64,000 nt of DNA from Acanthosepion lycidas (GCA_963932145.1 OZ010577.1:19715227-19779226), one strand, 5' to 3'. Positions 30,470 through 42,600 are shown, numbered from the stretch's first letter. Notes: generated by a model from the letters alone, not told the origin. Numbers and translations: made by a program.

Positions 30470-31700
30470 TCAGGAATGCTGTCGTTTGGACGATTTTGAT
30501 TCTTCCTCGGATTTCCAATCTGAATTGGTTAAGCGTCTCACCTTTCAGATAAGCAAAAAGCCATATTGCTTCTCTAAGTCAACTGCTGATGTATTAACGA
30601 TTATTGCTGAAAGAGTCTACCAAACTTTAGATAAGAATGCTGAATGGCTGTTACTTTGGGCACATCTCGAAGGCATTTGACATGGTTTGGCATTCTGGTC
30701 TTCTTCACAAGTTGAAAAGTTATGGTATTGCTCGACGAATCTTTGAACTGTGTTACATTCCGTCCTAAGGGAATAAACACATAACACCCAGGTGGATACT
30801 AGAAGAAAGGTTTATTGTACACAACAAGTACAATATGAAATACGGTACAGTTATACACACAGGTCAATCTAGCCACTAATTGGAAGGTCGGACGAGCTTG
30901 CATCGCCTCGCTCTCTCTGTCTCCTCGAGTCTCTCATAGACGGTTGACTTTATAGGTACTTACTACCTATAGTGGGTGACTGGTTATTCCATTACATCAA
31001 TCTGATTCAATCTTTCAAATAGTGAAATGAAAGTTGTCTTGAACGGCCACTCTACTAGATCGTTCTGCATTAATGCAGGTATTCCCCAAGGCTCTATCTG
31101 TTGTTCCTAGTCTTCATCAACGACCTTCCTGATGCCATCAGTTCTCAACTCGGTATCTATGCTGATGAGGACACAACTATTTACTCCTGTCGCATAGGTA
31201 AAATACAAAGAAGAATCTGCAATGTTATCAGTCCTGACATGGCATCTCAGATTCAATAACTTTCCCACGGCCATAACGTAGCTTCCCTGTGCCTTTTCTA
31301 CATATATTTTCATAGCAATTGTTCTGATGAATTTTCCTTTATAGTACCTAGACTTTATGAATTAAGGCGCAGTACTAGATTGACAGCAAAGGTATCATCG
31401 TTTTAGAGTTAAAATGGATAAATGTAACTACATGTTATATGCTAATAGTTTATTCTCTCGCACATCTCGTTTATGGAACTCTCTTCCTGTTTCTTGCTTT
31501 TCAATCAAATTTGATCTTGAAAAATTTAAATGCAATCGTTAATAATGTTTTTTTTTCTCATAATCTCTCACACTCATTAACCCCTCGCGTCTTAGTAGTT
31601 TTATTGCCTTACCTGGGTCCACAGCAGAGCTTTCTGGTGGTCACCGCTAGTGAACTAGTAACAGTAAGTTTCCTCAATACTCTAGCACCTTCTCCAGTAT
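30470..31700 (+). mobile_element. Jockey/CR1-like LINE remnant carrying a nested solo LTR
   Basis: Frame-broken segments follow the order of the 5958 element: STADVLTIIAERVYQTL (about 30576-30630), HGLAFW...LKSYGI, then after the LTR a KVVLNGHST and AGIPQGSI motif B (31025-31100), NDLPDAI, then IQRRICNVISPDMASQIQ and ASLCLFYIYFHSNC, and a decayed 3' tail near 31600 (GTCTTAGTAG...TTGCCTTACCTGGG). The YADD region is deleted. Inactive. Confidence 0.78.
30751..30999 (-). mobile_element. Solo LTR inserted in a LINE
   Basis: The + strand begins TGTTACATTCCGTCC and ends near ATTACATCA. On the - strand it shows the LTR order: TG start, TATAAA (about 30948-30953), AATAAA (about 30814-30819) and a CA end. 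The flanks AACTG and ATCTG look like a 5-bp target duplication with one change, and removing the insert restores the LINE reading TTTGAACTGATTCAA. No internal retrovirus-like genes remain. Confidence 0.7.
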
Positions 31701-33000
31701 TCTAGCTGATCTTAGTAATTCTGCTGTTTTGATGATTTCAATTCTTTCTCGGATTTCCTATTCTACTTTTTGCCGCGGTCTCTGAACTTTTCAAGCACGC
31801 CAATAATGATGAGTATAATAGTCATACCTTTTTTGTTCTCCGGTATGGCCCAGATATTTTACACTCGATTCAATTTTACATCCACCGGGTTTTTTATTAT
31901 TATTATTGTTATTGTTGTTGTTGCTGCTGCTAAAGGCAATTAAATCTGGTTTTCTGATCCGGATTGGAAGATCTATTTGAATTTCAAAGTTCCAAAAAAT
32001 TTAACTTTTCCTGCTCTCTAGAACAGTTTCTGATTTCTACTTATCGAGTTGGCCTGCCCGGTCAAATCCAAAATATTTGCACAATTCTCAGTAGATTATC
32101 GTTCCACCACAGTCATGTCTATTTGGAAACTCCTATGCCAATTTGTTATAATCACTTATATTAGTGACAGACTTATCTGTCGCTCCACAAACAATATTTA
32201 TTATTTTGCTTTTCCTTGCTTACGTTTGGTTTTGACGTAATTGTTCATTTGTATTTTCACCCCAGAGGGATCTGGTGGTCATCAGTAGGGACCTAATGAC
32301 AACAGGTCTTCTGCAATTCTCTTGTATCATCTGTAATAGTCGCACCTATTCCAACACGGTTTTGACTTTCTCTACGATCTTCCTGTTAGAATCTTTTGAA
32401 TAGTAACCAGCGTGACATTTTTAGATACGATCTCAACTATTATGAGTCATAATTTTTTCTTTTTCTTAAGTTCTTGGCATTTTTTTTCATTTTTCAGCCA
32501 ATGGACCAACTGAATCGACGCATAGTATTTTTCGATGATCTTCGATCTTCCGAAAATGTTCAAATGTTAAGTTTTAAAGCATCACAATTTACAATTGATT
32601 ATTATCTACTCATGGGATTTGTTTCAAGAGGAAAGTCACCGCCTTTAAATGCTCGAACCTGTTTTAGGCATTATGTCAAGATATCGTTTCATTGTCTTCC
32701 ACTTCCCGAATTCTGCGAACAGATTCACCGACTTTGTGTCCACATTTTAAATTAATGCCTCAAAATTATCAGAATCTCAATATTTGTATAGAATAGATCA
32801 TTATAAAATCTGAAACAAAACGTTGTATTGATAATAAATATGATAGACTACTACTGCTACTATTAATACTATTATTACTACTATTTCTAATAATAATAAT
32901 AATAATAACAACAACAACAATATAATGGAGTTATAGATTGTCTTTTGATGCATCAATGAAATAAATTTCGGGATAAAGGTCTGTAAAAAAATAATTTAAT
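31701..33000. other. Mostly unrecognised sequence
   Basis: A segment at 32045-32120 is shared in inverted form with about 15000-15070, an uncharacterised dispersed repeat. The ORF at 32474-32755 starts next to a CAG acceptor-like site but shows no domain or codon signature. Confidence 0.4.
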
Positions 33001-33002
33001 AC

Positions 33003-33036
33003 AGCTTCTTCTTCTTCTTCTTCTTCTTATTATTAT

Positions 33037-33073
<37 letters not shown>

Positions 33074-33088
33074 TAATAATAATAATAA
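33003..33088. repeat. (TTC)n(ATT)n(ATA)n microsatellite cluster
   Basis: Adjacent CTT, ATT and ATA trinucleotide runs. Confidence 0.95.
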
Positions 33089-33094
33089 AAGGTA

Positions 33095-33260
33095 CTATAT
33101 AGCATAAGGGCTATGAGTCGGAAACTAGAATTGGCGAATTGAGTTCAGATTCGGAACTAGGTATTTAGAGTTCGCGTCATGCTGCTGCTCTTGAGAAAAG
33201 TATGAATCCACTTATTCACAGAGATCAGGTTTGGTATTATTCCCTGTTGCCCAGACCCCA
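33095..33260 (+). mobile_element. Decayed tRNA-type SINE fragment
   Basis: An AAGTATGAATCC block and a preceding GTTCAGATTCGGAAC stretch resemble the SINE bodies elsewhere, but the head is too mutated to class. Confidence 0.35.
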
Positions 33261-33747
33261 CTTATGGAATGAATGAACTGATGTCCATTTTAAAAAAAGA
33301 GAGTTGGCAATAATAAAAATTCCAGTATTTACAGGAGAAATTAGCCCCCACAAAAAGCGAATCTCATTAGTAAATAGGGAATACCAGGCTTCTAATAAAT
33401 TGTTTTTTCTCGTTTCTGGTCAGCTTTCTCGGCATACTTTTACTTTTAATGCTTTAAAAAAAAACAACCACTATTTTTACATGCAACAACAGAAATTATT
33501 GCATTGATAAAAAATTCTCTTTTACTGGCACAGAAAATATCACCAAAATGTAATTGCAAAATTACTTAAATATCACTGTCATTTTTGCCTTGTAAACCTG
33601 TCTCTGCTATATTTCCAAATTTATTAGACTTTATTACGTTCGACATATTTGAAAATCAGAGCATTTCTAATATGCTATATTTCCATAACGCGAATATTGA
33701 CATACTGTAATTATCTTGTAATAATATTTCCGAGATGTGGCATTATA

Positions 33748-33855
33748 ACTATTTACACTATTTACATTGTTCGGACAATTGTCCTCATTTTTATTGTCAT
33801 ATCCACGACGTTTCGGCCATTGTACGCTCCGGCCTTCTTCGAGTGATATACATTG
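33748..33855 (-). repeat. Hammerhead-like repeat, arm 1 of an inverted pair
   Basis: On the - strand this reads GAAGAAGGCCGGAGCGTACA, then ATGGCCGAAACGTCGTG. GGCC/GGCC can pair around the loop and is followed by GAAAC, the layout of hammerhead-type motifs carried by Penelope-like elements. The pairing is imperfect and the NUH cleavage site is not evident. The other arm is at 34088-34203. Confidence 0.5.
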
Positions 33856-34087
33856 CAATTTCGAAACGAGCCCTTTATTTCGTCCACCAGTGATTGTTCT
33901 AATTCCACGTACCATGCCTTTTCTGGATATCTTAGTCTCAGTTATTTCCCTTTAGCAACTCAACTCTTCGGCTTTTTGTTCGCCTCTGCTGTGGCCAGGT
34001 ATTGAACTCACAACTATTTGGGTCAAGTGACTGGATTACTTCAACCAACGATTTTATCCCCAATGACACATGGCCTAGTGGATAAAG

Positions 34088-34203
34088 GCGTTGGTATATC
34101 ACCTGAAGAAGGCCGGAGCGTACAACGGGCGGAACTTCGTGAATATGACAATAAAGATGAGGACAACAGTCCGAACAATGTAAATAATGTAAATGCTGTA
34201 ATG
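34088..34203 (+). repeat. Hammerhead-like repeat, arm 2 of an inverted pair
   Basis: The + strand reads ACCTGAAGAAGGCCGGAGCG, then CGGGCGGAACTTCGTGAATATG and an AATAAAGATGAGGACAAC end. It is the inverted counterpart of 33748-33855, with changes in the GAAAC box. A third copy lies at 62590-62670. Confidence 0.5.
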
Positions 34204-34839
34204 TGTTTTTGAATTCAATTTGAATTTCTATCTTTTAAGATGTTCGGTCAAATATTCCTTAACTTGGAAATTTTTCTCTTTAAAAGAACTGTTTATTGAA
34301 AAATAAATCTTTCCTCTTATCAATTTTTCAATTGATTCAATTTAAAAGAAATCGATTTTTGAAATCAATCATGAACGTTTAGGTCAGGAGAAAAAAAAAC
34401 TCAAAATTTCTTTCGAGTTGGCTACAGTTCCTTTATTATAACTCATAACCTGCATATTTAATGAATTAGTTTGACTCCTCCCCAAACACCAAGCGTCGGT
34501 GTTCGTGTCTATATGAAAATCCGATTTATTTCTTGATTTTTGTAATAGGAACATTTAATTCTTGAGGAATGGCTGCTACACAATGAAGCTGTTCCATCAA
34601 TTGCTATATTCTTGAATGCGTAAAAATCTGCGATATTCAAGTGGGATAACTATATCCTAAACTTTTCTAATAATCTACCTTCGTAATTCACCTCTCGGTA
34701 GCCTCCTCCCCTACCGCCCCCAAAAATCTATATTTAATATAATACGTATCAACGTTACATTTTATTGATGCCTGGCTGCTTGATTTGAAATTGCTGTTTG
34801 GTAACTATAGCAACGCGTATAAGAAAGTATAAAAAATGA

Positions 34840-35250
34840 CGACTTGGAGAATTTCTTTTAACTGTCTCAAGAGCATCTTAATGGTAAACACGATGAAGGA
34901 AAAAAATCAGTTCTACAGAAAAATTCTAGGATTGACAAGAGATGTGAGTAACGAAAAAATTCTAAGGAAAATAGGGAACAAAAAAATATGTTCATACTTA
35001 AATTCAGAAAGAGATATTTGAAATTTCTGGGACACATAACGAGGAAATAGACCTGGAGAATTTGATACTCACAGGACATAATGAAGACACGTGGGACAGA
35101 GGAAAACGGCGAGTAATCTTGACGTTTGTGTAAATGGATGCCAGAAAGGGAACTGGCAAGGATAGTAAATGGACAAACTTAGAGTTACAATGTATAGGAA
35201 GTTAAGGAGGACCATAACTGCCTATACCGTAAAGTGAAATAACACATAAA
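34840..35250 (+). mobile_element. RTE-like LINE 3' fragment
   Basis: Remnants of the WFYRKILGLT, IRKRYLKFLGHI and LENLILTGHN segments, then the tail ACTGCCTATACCGTAAAGTG. Frame-broken copy of the element type at 13620-14370. Confidence 0.65.
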
Positions 35251-36410
35251 AGAAATACAAAAATACAATACTTTTAGTTTTAACGTACGTACTTACAAAA
35301 TAGTTTGTCGAACCTAAGTCTACCAAAAATGCCGATTTTTTTTCTTTTACGCGCAGTGGCGAATTATTATCAAATGACGGAATCTCGTATAACGAGGCAA
35401 ACCACAAATTTACTATTGTCGTCTGTGAAATGGAATCCACGAAGAGTTACGTCCAAGCAATAAAATGGTTAGTGGCCAGCAACCACCTGGGATAGAAGTA
35501 AGAATAAGAAGGGACTTGATAGAAACTTGTGTATGAAAAATTTAGTGAGTGCAAAAAAAAAAAAAAAAAAAAATGAAGACGCAATCACTTAGACAAGAAA
35601 CTCCAACCGCGCGTTTGGTGGTCTCCATAAACAGACTGATCTCGCGTGATTCAATGTGTCCAGTACAAGAAAAAGCATAAGCTGCTCGACCTGTTTTTAT
35701 GTTGGTTCAGGAAAATTTTAAAAGGCGTGAAGGTAGGAATGAATGACTCAGTTCTGCCTTTTGCCTGGCGGAGGGGGTGAGGCGGAGGGATGGGGCATGT
35801 CTCAAGTTCAGAAACGAAAATCTGTCTGCGGAACCTGTGCCAAAAATGAACAATGATGAAATCCTCACCAGGACTATTAGAATAATTCTTTAATTATTGC
35901 CAAGAGAAAGAGAAAAACAAAATGATTGTTTTTATTACTTTTGAGAGTAACAAAGAACTACTACGACTATTCACAATAATGGCTTCATGATAAACTCATC
36001 CAGATTTGGCACGCTTTTTAAACACTATTCGATTAAATACTTGATGTTAAAATTACAATGAGTTTGTCCTAGACATCAAATGTTCAAGTAAAGGTAAAAT
36101 TGAAAATTTCGAATGCAGATTTTTAAAGCCTAAATTGTTGACTTACAAGTCAGTTTTCCTACCCAGTTAATATATCTATGAAATATAAGATTCGTATCGG
36201 ATAAGCACAGAAAAAAATGTGTCGATATATTTGAATTTATATAAGAATAAACAGAAAAACATAATGCAGTCCCATAAGAAGTGTATTAAAACTATTTTCC
36301 TTTTTTAGCAGCTTGCATAATAGATATTTTATGCCAAAGTTATTAAAAGACAGTCGAAGGTGTCCGTTAAGCTCCATGTTAAAGTCACTTTCTATTCATA
36401 GAATTTATAT
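35251..36410. other. Intergenic sequence, no gene seen
   Basis: A poly-A run lies at about 35552-35572. No element recognised. Confidence 0.45.
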
Positions 36411-36414
36411 TTTA

Positions 36415-36630
36415 ACTGAGCGGGAAATGAAATCGCCAGGACTAGTTCAATTTCCTGTCGATTCTGTTTTGTTCTCTTCGTACTAATGCCTTTGGAAAAG
36501 GCATGAATCCATCTTCAGCAGAGTAAGCTGAGATCTGTATGGTAATCAGTCTAGGAGAAGAACAAGTCTGAATTCAAAATCAACCTGAAGAGGGATGGGC
36601 TCCGGCTGGCTATCTTTCCCTATACACATA
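36415..36630 (+). mobile_element. tRNA-derived SINE, family B copy 3
   Basis: It shares the CCTTTGGAAAAGGCATGAAT block and the GAATTCAAAATCAACCTGAA tail with copies at 9140 and 30060, and ends at an ACT microsatellite (36631-36686), a typical SINE 3' simple repeat. Confidence 0.7.
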
Positions 36631-36636
36631 TATTAT

Positions 36637-36686
<50 letters not shown>
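36631..36686. repeat. (ACT)n microsatellite
   Basis: About 18 trinucleotide units directly behind a SINE. Confidence 0.95.
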
Positions 36687-36933
36687 TGGTTGCGGTACAT
36701 ATAGTGCCCTTACGACCCAACGGTTAAATGACAACTGATCGAGTTTGCACACTCCTTCAAAAAATGACATTTAATTAATTTTGAAATTGCTTTGGTTATA
36801 TTTTCTGGATAGGTAAATCCAGGATTTTTGACTCTACAATAATATTTGATGAAAAAAAAATTGCTTTATGAATCTTAAAAGTAAAAAATATCCGATAGAA
36901 AAGCTAACGTGTAACAAAATAAATAAAAAAAGC

Positions 36934-37086
36934 AATGCGTGAGCAACATGATCTCCCATAGTTACTAATTAAATATTCCGTTGTTATAGTAACATATAGC
37001 ATGGTATTAGAGTTGAAGAATGCCTCTGTTACTATAACAACATAATATCTAGTTATTAAAGAGGAGATCAGGCTGCGTGACCGATA
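36934..37086. mobile_element. Palindromic MITE-like fold-back element
   Basis: About 60 bp at each end are inverted copies: a GCGTGAGCAACATGATCTCC arm on the left pairs with GGAGATCAGGCTGCGTGACC on the right, and the inner arms TTGTTATAGTAACA and TGTTACTATAACAA are perfect. No coding content. The flanking duplication is unclear, so the superfamily is unknown. Confidence 0.65.
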
Positions 37087-37387
37087 AATATATAAAATCG
37101 CATTGTTTTATATTACAGAATCTATTTGCAAATAAATAAAGGGAACTATTCTAATTAGTCAAACTCCAATTACATTTCAAATTTAAACTTTGCTTTAATT
37201 ATCTTTCGACTAAAGCCTAATCAGCAGGAGTCTAGTATTCATTTTCTTTTTAAACATAGATCCTTAGAATTTAGAAAAATTGCTTTTGTAAAAAGTTGTA
37301 CCAATGTTTATGACAGAAATGATTCAAAATTTCTGTTCGAAATAACGATACCCCAGTAATAAAAAAAAATCATTTTATTTATATATG

Positions 37388-37798
37388 CTGGACTCTCCCG
37401 TCGTTTTATCGACGTATGAGGATCGAGCAACTCAGTTCCCAGGAACCGACAGCCAGACACCTGCATATATGATTTGATTATAGTGGTGAAGTCTTTGTAC
37501 AGAACTAACCACAGTTTTTTGAGCCAAATACAGAGACCTGGTGCACCACGTGCCACAAGGCCTTCAAACGACCCTTCGGAGGTTTTGAATTCAGAGTTGT
37601 CTTTTTCCTAGACCAGTTGCCATCCAAGGCTATAGAACCAAGTCTATCCTGCTATTTACTCATGGGGGAGAAGAAAAGAACTCATACCTTTCCCAAGTAA
37701 CACGTAATTAGAATGTAATGGATTCGACTGGAATTTGAACTCGGCTCTCCAATTCCTCTATCTTCTGCCGCTCGCCACTACTCCACCGTACCTCCTTA
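37388..37798 (-). mobile_element. tRNA-Arg-like SINE, family A2, near full length, antisense
   Basis: On the - strand: a tRNA-like head ending in GGAGAGCCGAGTTCAAATTCC (B box), a CTTGGGAAAGGTATGAGTTC block, the family A block (CTATAGCCTTGGATGGCAAC), then a long 3' part with GAATTCAAAACCTCC, GCACCAGGTCTCTG and an end at CGACGGGAGAGTCC. The 3' part matches 4292-4545. Confidence 0.75.
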
Positions 37799-37809
37799 TT
37801 TCTGAAATA

Positions 37810-38400
37810 TCTGCAAAGTGACGTGACGTCTGGCGTTGTTCTGATGGAAGACGACACCCATCCAATTAGCCAATTCCGGGCGCTTATCATCAATTGGTGT
37901 CATTAATCAGTCCAACCGGAAATAATACTTGTCTGAATTCAATGTCTGATTTTGTAGAAAAAGCACGTACTACACAATACCTTCCCATCCTACCAGATAC
38001 ACAGCATAACGATAGCTTATTTCGTTTTCCTCGGGATATTTTTTGTTTCACATTGTTGTAAACAATTCATTTTCCTCGCCTATGATGCGTTTGAGCACAG
38101 AATCACATATATAAATGCGGTCCATTAGATTTTGTTTCTTTAAATCTTGAAGCACCCAAATATCTTAATGAATCATGTATGCAAGTGTTTACAAATATCT
38201 TGCAACTCTCATACGATATCTGTGGCATATCTATGCACATATCCTGTGTTGTGTGACCGAGATTATTTCTATTCATCGTTTCGATTTGTTCATCATCAGC
38301 TGCAGGCCTGCCGGAACGCTCTCGGCCTTCCAGATCAAAATTTCCGTTTCTAAACCTCACGAATTACTTAGAAACACTACCCTCAACTATGGCATTATAT
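37810..38400 (-). pseudogene. Mariner transposase remnant, antisense
   Basis: The frame at 38103-38360 begins RFRNGNFDLEGRERSGRP, the linker region of SETMAR-type mariner transposases. Further along the - strand a VFHQNNAR catalytic-region remnant appears near 37840-37870 after several frame breaks. A SINE abuts its 3' side. It is not functional. Confidence 0.75.
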
Positions 38401-38630
38401 CCATAAACGGCACGATGTTTGTATAGCGCTTTCTTTTTCAATTCTCATTTTCTTCCACATTATCTTTTTTTTACATAACAACATTATAAATTCACAATTC
38501 ACACACGAATGGCATAGAAAGAAGCGTCTAAATGTCATCTTTCAGAATATGTATAAATTCCAGTCACGTGTGAAACAAAATCACGCTTTCAAACGTCACC
38601 TATTTAAAAATGCTACGACGTTTTTTCCAA

Positions 38631-38633
<3 letters not shown>

Positions 38634-38673
<40 letters not shown>
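38634..38673. repeat. (TA)n microsatellite
   Basis: Twenty dinucleotide units. Confidence 0.95.
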
Positions 38674-38677
<4 letters not shown>

Positions 38678-38699
38678 GGTAATGACTTTTTGTAGAATA

Positions 38700-39222
38700 A
38701 TTGATTTCCTATATCATAATTCAATGAACTTTTATACAATCATAATGAACGAGGGTTTAACTCAGTTTATTTTAATAAAAAAAATATCACCTTTAACACG
38801 AAAGTTCTAAAATCGTATATAAGTATAATAGTTCTGTGACTTTCTAGAACCTTCTCGAACATAGTTCTGTTTATTTGTAAGTTTGTATGTTAAGCTATAG
38901 TTACAGACTATTAAATCTGTTAAAAAATACATAAGTACTAGGCAATTACATCATTAGTAAATTGAAATATAAAGTTTCTGAAATATCTGTATATATCTGC
39001 ATGACCAGAAGATTGCTTCCAAATATGAATAGACTGTCGCCACTCGGTGTTGACCTCAGTGTACAATCATATATATATATGTATATATATGTGTCTGTAT
39101 GTGTGCGTGTGTGATGAACTGGGATTAAATATAGATCAAATATGGATCACTCATTCTGCGATGAAGTTTTAATAAAAGTGAAACATTTTAGATTGATAGA
39201 CGTTTCATATTTGTTTTTATCT

Positions 39223-39262
<40 letters not shown>

Positions 39263-40350
39263 AAGTAATAATAATAAGTTTTTAAACGGTATCAATATTT
39301 TGAAAGTTTCGTTATTTCATGCAGCAATTCAGTTAGTCTTCTTTTTTTCATCTTTTTTCCTTTTTCAATGTTGATATGTTTTTCGTTTTAGGTTTCGTAA
39401 AAAACTTACAAACATCGGATCCTTATTATTATTATTGATGTGAACGTGAACTGGGGCCAGCTTCACAATATTATTATTGAACTTGAAATTACTTTATTCT
39501 TCAAGTTGATGTATTTTAACGTTACCTTCAGAAAAAAATCTTGCTACGGTGAATTATCTTCGCTATCTTATAACAATCTCTCCCACTAACAGAAATTGAA
39601 TCATTATAATATAGATTCTCATCGTAATTACCTGTTTATCTATCCGTATCACTTCCTGGTCAACAGTTTTTTTTTTTTTTTTTTAACTTACCCTCTACAA
39701 TGAAAATCCTTTTATTTACTAGAAACAAGAAATGGGACAAACAGATTATCGTCTGCAGTGTGTATCATCAGCATTTTTTCACTCTTTTTGCTTAATCAAA
39801 TTTTCAACTTTTTAGAATTGTTTTCGACTGTAAGCCTGAAAGTCTACATCATAGTCGAATCCCGTGAGGCAAGTGTTACCAAGTTTATTTGTATAATCAG
39901 TTCGATCCTTTCCTGTGGTCTTGTGTCAGACTAGTCTAAGATGAGTAAATAGCTGTAAAGTCTACATCATGGGTATTATTAACCATGGGGTGCGATGGCG
40001 TGCAACCTGTCTCTTTGACCACTTCGTTAGAGTAGAGATCTCAATTTTTACTGGTGCTTCTATCCTGTGGATTTGTCTCGGTTCCGACAATTACTACAGT
40101 GCAAGGCTTACAAAAGTGTGTCTCATAAATTCGATAGAATGTAGAGTTCGATCATCATTAGAGGTCCGTGCACTGAGGTTTTATGGGAAGGTGTATGTAT
40201 ATAAAATAGAGTACATGGCTTAATATCTAACTCAGTGGTTATCACCTTTCAGATTACTTTTCTATTATATATCATCTAAAAAACATAAGTGAAGCTCGTT
40301 AAAATTTTAATTAACAAATCCTGTTACAACATGACAATTACAGCAGCCCT
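38700..40350. other. Intergenic sequence, no gene seen
   Basis: TA/TG microsatellites lie at about 39068-39115 and 39223-39262, and a poly-T at about 39667-39684. The segment AAGTCTACATCAT is repeated at 39839 and 39958. No gene recognised. Confidence 0.45.
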
Positions 40351-40359
40351 CTTGTTTTA

Positions 40360-40725
40360 CTTTCTTTGCATGGACCGAGCAGCGTGTGAGCAATGATGAG
40401 GTCTTAGAGAGATTACAAACAAGGAGAAGGCTTATACTTAACATCAGAAAGAGGCAGCTGAAGTTTCTAGGAGACATAATGAGGAAGGAGGGCCTGGAGA
40501 ATCTGATACTCACGGGTCAAATAGAGGGAAAGAGAGACAAGGGAAAGTAGTGCGTGACATACCTGACGAGCTTGAACAGGTGGATGACAGAACGTGGTCT
40601 GGGGGAGGAAGCAGAGGGAAGGGGCTTGCTGAGAGCTGCAAGGGATACAGGGAAGTGGAGAGCCATGATCACCTACGTCCTTAAAAGACAGGGCACATAA
40701 AAAGAAAAAAAGATTCAAGTCGATT
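40360..40725 (+). mobile_element. RTE-like LINE 3' fragment
   Basis: Frame-broken SNDEVLERLQTRRRLILNIR, KRQLKFLGDIMRKEGLENL and the tail CCTTAAAAGACAGGGCACAT, nearly the same as 14035-14350. A relatively young copy by divergence. Confidence 0.8.
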
Positions 40726-41124
40726 TAACCAAATTGTTTTCCATTTCCTCTCTTACTACACTCAGAAGAATAAGATCCCAAGATCTGCCTTGACCGACAG
40801 ACACTTTCTAATGTAATAATGAAATTCCAAGCACTGAAGTTTTTACATAATAATAAATGGTTTAACAATCTGGTTACCTTAGTGTTTCTCGTCAATGAGA
40901 ATCAAAGACAGATAACTATATTTAAAAAAAAAACTTTTTTTTCCACGCCCGAATATGGTTTGTCTGGTACTAATAAAAACTTTTCATGTCGCCCTGATAC
41001 GCAATGGTCTTATGCAAGACTAAGTTAAGTTTAGTAATTATAAAGTATGTTCTATCCAGTAATTGAAGTGAAACTATCGATCAGAAATTAACAATAACTG
41101 AACAGTACTGAATAAGAAATAAAC

Positions 41125-41285
41125 GAGATATCCCTAGGCATTCTGATTCTTCTTTGAATTTTATCAAGAATCTCTAAATATACAACAGAAGCTCCAGACC
41201 ATATGTGGCAGCAATATTCAAAGAATGGATGAATGGTAGACTTACAAATATGTAAGATAGATTCAGGAGAGAAAAAAATTGCTTA
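41125..41285 (-). mobile_element. Jockey/CR1-like LINE fragment, antisense
   Basis: On the - strand the frame reads FFSPESILHICKSTI, FEYCCHIWSGAS and LDKIQRRI, the region just after the RT domain (counterpart of 7750-7890). Truncated on both sides. Confidence 0.78.
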
Positions 41286-41534
41286 TTTTTTTCTACAATC
41301 AATATAATCTTTCTATTATTTTAGTATTTGCGAGTTTACGTTTAAATAGTTGGTTTTCTTGAGTTTTGGAGCTGATAACCAGAAACCGCTTACGAAACGT
41401 ATAAACTATAAAATGTGAAGAAAGCTATATTATTACTATTATTAAATCATGAAGCATAAAATATGGGATCATTTATATTTAAGGAGTTTAAAGCATAAAT
41501 ATAATGCAGGAAATGAATAGGTTAAATGTTCGAA

Positions 41535-42060
41535 TTTAAGGGATATGCGAATCTCTGTGGGTAAATAATGAAGATTTCGTCAGTGACAAATATAGGGTCG
41601 AATACGCAGACGGAGAGGAAAATGAGAGGAGAGTAGAACTTATACCAAGACTATCAACTATGATAGAATTATTGTATTTAAATTGAAAGGGAAACTTTGT
41701 CACATATTCATCGTTGTTGTATATGACCCGACAGCACAAAGTACGGAAGAAGGTATTGAAATGGAGAGAGATAGCGAAACAGATTCGGACTAGAAACTCG
41801 TAATAAACTCGTAGAAAGATGGATCCAATAGTACACGGTGAAAACAATGAGAGGCGAGTAACACTTATATTAGACCAAGGCATGAAGAAATGTGTTCTGG
41901 GATACTATCAGCCATCTGAAATAATTATTGTAGTTAAATTGAAAGGGAAACTTTGTCACATATTCATCGTTGTTGTATATGCCCCGACAGCACAAAGTAT
42001 GGAAGAATGTATTAAAAAGGAGAGAGATGGCGAAACAGATTCGAACTAGAAACAGAGAAA
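41535..42060 (+). mobile_element. RTE-like LINE endonuclease segment, tandemly duplicated
   Basis: Two copies of the middle of an apurinic-type endonuclease ORF lie head to tail. The shared GGGAAACTTTGTCACATATT stretch is at 41690 and about 256 bp later. The second copy (41819-42049) is open and reads NERRVTLILDQGMKKCVLGY and FIVVVYAPTAQSMEE; the first has lost about 45 bp after NERRVELI. Confidence 0.8.
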
Positions 42061-42600
42061 ATGGGTTCAATGGTGCCATGCGAACGATCAGGTAGTAGCC
42101 AAAACTTGGTTTCAAGAGCACTCAAGACGTATATGAACATGGAGAAGGCCATGAGGATAAACAAAGAAAAATCCACTACATAACTACCAATGTGATTCAG
42201 AAATGCAGTTTTATACTGTAAAACATACCCAAGTGTCGACCGAGGGAACGATCACCTTACAGTGATATGCAACCTTGGAGTGAAACTATGGAAATTAGGT
42301 AAACCCAAAGTATACAGACAGCGTTAAAAATGCACGCAATAAACTAAATGAGAATGGAAATTCGAAGAAGAACATATTAACCTAAAAGAATGAAATCATC
42401 CTAAAGAAAACTCGACAAGGAAAAAAGAAAAGGATGATAGATGAAATTCTCGATATGATTAAAAGAAAACAGCAAACAATGCCCTGGTAAGGCACAGAAA
42501 ATAGAACATTGCACAAATAGATTAGGAACAGATGCATGATTCAACGAAAAGTGTGTAGAAATAGAATGAATGAGCATTACAGATAAAGCAGATATACATA
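42061..42600 (+). mobile_element. RTE-like LINE endonuclease end, decayed
   Basis: Continuation of the previous element: a TWFQEHSRRLYTW segment, QIDYITTNVIQ-like and SVDRGNDHLTVICNLGVKL motifs (about 42100-42290), the DH of the latter being the catalytic SDH box. Frames are broken and the RT that should follow is absent. Confidence 0.68.

Noticed and set aside
32474-32755. 93-residue ORF beside a CAG acceptor-like site
   Set aside because: No motif, downstream donor or composition shift; probably chance.
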